Origin: Aromatoleum buckelii
GTDB lineage: Bacteria; Pseudomonadota; Gammaproteobacteria; Burkholderiales; Rhodocyclaceae
Reading direction: 5' to 3'
Assembly: GCF_012910785.2 (NCBI RefSeq)
Contig: NZ_WTVH02000009.1
Coordinates: forward strand, 62,001 to 126,000
Length of the DNA: 64,000 nucleotides
Below the pieces are notes generated by a model. That model made no database searches. It saw only the letters and a list, made by a program, of their open reading frames with translations, and was not told the DNA's origin. The translations under genes were made by a program, and so were the position numbers. Shown piece after piece: positions 63,665 to 64,000 of this stretch (position 1 is the stretch's first letter; each line of letters begins with the position of its first letter).

Positions 63665-64000
63665 ATGCTCGACAATCTCACTCAGCGTCTGTCCAAGGTC
63701 GTCAAGACCCTGCGCGGGCAAGCCCGGCTCACCGAGGACAACATCCAGGAAGCGATGCGCGAAGTCCGTCTCGCGCTGCTCGAAGCGGACGTCGCGCTGC
63801 CGGTGGTCAAGGACTTCGTCGCCCGCGTCCGCGAAAAGGCGGTCGGCCAGGAAGTCGTCGGTTCGCTCACCCCGGGCCAGGCGCTGGTCGGCGTCGTTCA
63901 TGACGAACTCAAGACCTTGATGGGCGGCGCCCATGTCGGGCTGAACCTCGCGACGCAGCCGCCGGCAGTGGTCCTGATGGCCGGCCTACAGGGCGCGGGC
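63665..64000 (+). CDS. ffh: Signal recognition particle protein Ffh, 5' end
   Basis: The visible 112 residues start MLDNLTQRLSKVVKTLRGQARLTEDNIQEAMREVRLALLEADVALPVVKDFV, the SRP54 N-domain four-helix bundle. The chain reaches VVLMAGLQGAG, the first GTP-binding G1 motif, at the window edge. The rest is outside. Ffh with 4.5S RNA targets nascent membrane proteins. The gene is divergent from the CcsA-like gene. Confidence 0.97.
   Translation, partial: MLDNLTQRLSKVVKTLRGQARLTEDNIQEAMREVRLALLEADVALPVVKDFVARVREKAVGQEVVGSLTPGQALVGVVHDELKTLMGGAHVGLNLATQPPAVVLMAGLQGAG

Overview
The window is high-GC proteobacterial DNA, most likely from a betaproteobacterium of the Rhodocyclales (Azoarcus/Aromatoleum/Thauera type). 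This is inferred from an XrtA (exosortase A) exopolysaccharide/PEP-CTERM gene cluster, the divergent ccsA-like/ffh pair, and the pilB-pilC-pilD and aspS neighbourhood. No rRNA, tRNA or CRISPR array was seen. No PEP-CTERM substrate protein is encoded here.

Region 1 (1-15.0 kb, + strand) is a tightly overlapping XrtA operon. It holds the 3' end of an outer-membrane barrel gene, the XrtA-associated ATPase, wecB, a DUF3473 polysaccharide deacetylase, a FemAB-like protein, XrtA with a fused EpsI domain, three glycosyltransferases, two asparagine-synthase-like amidotransferases, and an AlgD-like nucleotide-sugar dehydrogenase. Region 2 (15.1-24.3 kb) continues it with another glycosyltransferase, an O-antigen-ligase-like membrane protein, two more deacetylases, a secreted lyase-like protein, and two divergent secreted beta-propeller-like proteins.

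Region 3 (24.5-38.3 kb) is the least ordinary part. It contains four sugar-transfer-type ATP-grasp proteins, one CarB-type ATP-grasp, a GNAT enzyme, a single polypeptide joining a MurF-like Mur ligase to a peptidyl-tRNA hydrolase domain, and a VanY-type D,D-carboxypeptidase. Together they look like a peptide-building and peptide-trimming module set inside a surface-polysaccharide locus. An IS nest (IS5 family, pieces of IS3 and IS630) cuts one gene. An IS256-family element splits another, leaving a perfect 9-bp target duplication.

Region 4 (38.5-49.7 kb) returns to XrtA-linked functions. On the - strand are a third asparagine-synthase-like protein without the N-terminal Cys, a flippase, a PLP decarboxylase, an acyl-CoA ligase, a GNAT-like protein and a glycosyltransferase. 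Divergently on the + strand are an acyl carrier protein, two alpha/beta hydrolases and a secreted TPR protein.

Region 5 (49.8-64 kb) is mainly housekeeping: argB, a beta-helix protein, Hsp20 with a good sigma-32 promoter, a CWC protein, nudB, a barstar/barnase pair, a receiver-TPR protein with Glu at the phosphoacceptor position, aspS with a clear terminator, DUF502, an FmdB zinc ribbon, pilD/pilC/pilB, a ccsA-like gene and the 5' end of ffh.
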